NCBI GenBank assembly: GCA_947568835.1
Contig: OX387602.1
Coordinates: 4,558,570-4,622,569, forward strand
Source of the DNA: Protonemura montana
Taxonomy: Eukaryota > Arthropoda > Insecta > Plecoptera > Nemouridae
DNA: 64,000 nucleotides
Reading direction: 5' to 3'
Shown: piece after piece, positions 63,259 to 64,000 of the stretch
Layout of the letters: the number at the start of each line of letters is the position of its first letter
How positions within the stretch are numbered: the first letter of the stretch is position 1
Translations under genes and position numbers: made by a program
The notes under the pieces: generated by a model
The model's input: only the letters and a program-made list of their open reading frames with translations
Told to the model about the DNA's origin: nothing
The model's database searches: none

Positions 63259-64000
63259 GTATTTGTTCACTGGTAGATTCTGACCGATTAAACTGTTATG
63301 GCGAAATTAATTTAATTTGATTAAAATGGTGACTACAATGAACAATCGATTCACAATTAAAACTCGCGTGTGGCTTTCTGTCTTGCATGAGAAAAAATAA
63401 TCAACCATTGTGTTTTTTTTTGTATTTTTTTTAAACTTCCCCTGTATGCTTTCTTGCAGAAACTGACAGAAGAGGAGTTGGCGGTGATTGACCCGGCAGC
63501 GCTGAACGGCCCAAACTTTTTCGGCGGCGTCGTACGCAAAGAGACTTTCGCAATGACGTTTGTCAGCCGTACACACGAATTCAACTGCACTTTGTGCGAG
63601 ATCCTGCGACGGAAAAGTTTGCAAACGCCATTCGGGCCGCCGCCGCCATCCTCTGACACGATCGTAACATATTGGGTTTACGTGAATGCGGTGGCTGAAT
63701 CGCCTGTCGCGACCGTTCGTAGCGACCTGGCACTCGCTCTCAACGTCCCCTTGAGTGCGATCGCTCACGAGTACACGCAGAGTCCGCAGACCACCTCGGA
63801 GTCGACCACGCCGACAAGTTCGACGATTACAACAACGCGTACAACGACTACACCGACGACTGCAACGACTACACCGACGACTGCAACGACTACACGGACG
63901 TCTGTAACGACTACACCGACGACTGTAACGACTACACCGACGACTGTAACGACTACACCGACGACTGTAACGACTACAGCGCCGACTTTAACGACTACAA
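62917..64000 (+). CDS. Probable secreted protein with mucin-like Thr/Pro repeats (partial, runs off the window)
   Basis: Exons 62,917-63,258 and 63,460 to beyond 64,000, phase 0 across donor GAG|gtattt and acceptor tttcttgcag. The ATG at 62,917 starts MSWTGIFLHATLMLCGMT, a credible signal peptide with cleavage likely after VADS. About 200 residues of ordinary sequence follow, with five Cys (NVC, QLC, VLC, FNC, TLC) and N-glycosylation sites (NVS, NRS, NCT). From about residue 230 it becomes Ser/Thr-rich, then 7-residue TTTPTTA/TTTPTTV repeats. I do not recognise the N-terminal domain. An upstream exon cannot be excluded, since CAG precedes the ATG. Confidence 0.75.
63460..64000 (+). CDS. Mucin-like gene exon 2 (partial): rest of domain and Thr-rich repeats
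   Basis: It starts KLTEEELAVIDPAALNGPNF, continues through HEFNCTLCEILRRKS and a Pro cluster (FGPPPPSS), and ends in the Thr array at the window edge. The frame is open for all 180 codons. Confidence 0.78.
63844..64000 (+). repeat. 21-bp tandem repeat encoding TTTPTT(A/V)
   Basis: Seven full 21-base units (63,844-63,990) and a partial eighth, each starting ACGACTACA. The first two end in GCA, the next four in GTA and the seventh is variant (CAGCGCCGACTTTA). The pattern continues past the window edge. In protein it gives dense potential O-glycosylation sites. Confidence 0.95.

Noticed and set aside
1-64000. CRISPR arrays, operons, bacterial genes, rRNA and intact tRNA genes
   Set aside because: Spliced genes with long introns show this is animal DNA; no cloverleaf-forming tRNA, rRNA or spaced direct-repeat array was found.
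1-64000. Conserved animal microRNAs (let-7, miR-1, miR-9, miR-10, miR-124, miR-184, bantam and others)
   Set aside because: No matching mature sequences were seen when scanning by eye; a full covariance search was not possible.

Overview
This is a eukaryotic, animal (most likely arthropod) genomic window with long introns and a lot of non-coding DNA. The main content is one large plus-strand gene: a p160/SRC-family steroid-receptor coactivator, the nuclear receptor coactivator (NCOA) type called taiman in insects. I could assemble it exon by exon from 35,284 to 55,975. Its 16 coding exons keep one continuous frame of 4,749 nt (1,582 residues plus stop). All 15 internal introns have usable splice sites: 14 GT-AG and one GC-AG. 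The protein has a basic helix-loop-helix, PAS-A and PAS-B regions, a Ser/Pro-rich middle with three LxxLL nuclear-receptor boxes, a fourth LxxLL, a 33-residue polyglutamine run, an acidic leucine-rich AD1-like helix, Gln/His-rich tails, and a C-terminal LxxLL placed as in vertebrate SRC-1a. The taiman-like layout and a possible Inr+DPE core promoter suggest an arthropod; the species cannot be named from this window.

Layout. Bases 1 to about 27,250 hold no gene I can recognise. They contain AT-rich DNA broken by CpG-dense islands that often carry the word GACGCCGAC, plus microsatellites, a 31-bp tandem duplication and two possible tRNA-derived SINE fragments. Between 26.7 and 28.5 kb lies a CpG-rich segment with a well-spaced Inr/DPE pair and a possible untranslated leader. 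A second CpG-rich segment at 33.3-34.8 kb may hold another leader or an alternative first coding exon. The coactivator coding exons run from 35.3 to 56.0 kb, followed by a likely 3' UTR to about 58.27 kb.

The gap between the two genes (58.3-62.9 kb) contains a decayed non-LTR retrotransposon reverse-transcriptase tail on the minus strand and other repeat-like debris. The window ends inside a second plus-strand gene (62,917 to beyond 64,000). It encodes a probable secreted protein: signal peptide, a Cys-containing domain I do not recognise, then a Thr/Pro mucin-like array of 7-residue repeats that runs off the edge.

The two genes show no evident functional link. The coactivator would act in the nucleus with a DNA-binding partner (in insects, the ecdysone receptor/USP and the juvenile hormone receptor Met). 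The mucin-like protein would act outside the cell. All gene models are read by eye from splice signals and frame; no transcript or database evidence was available.
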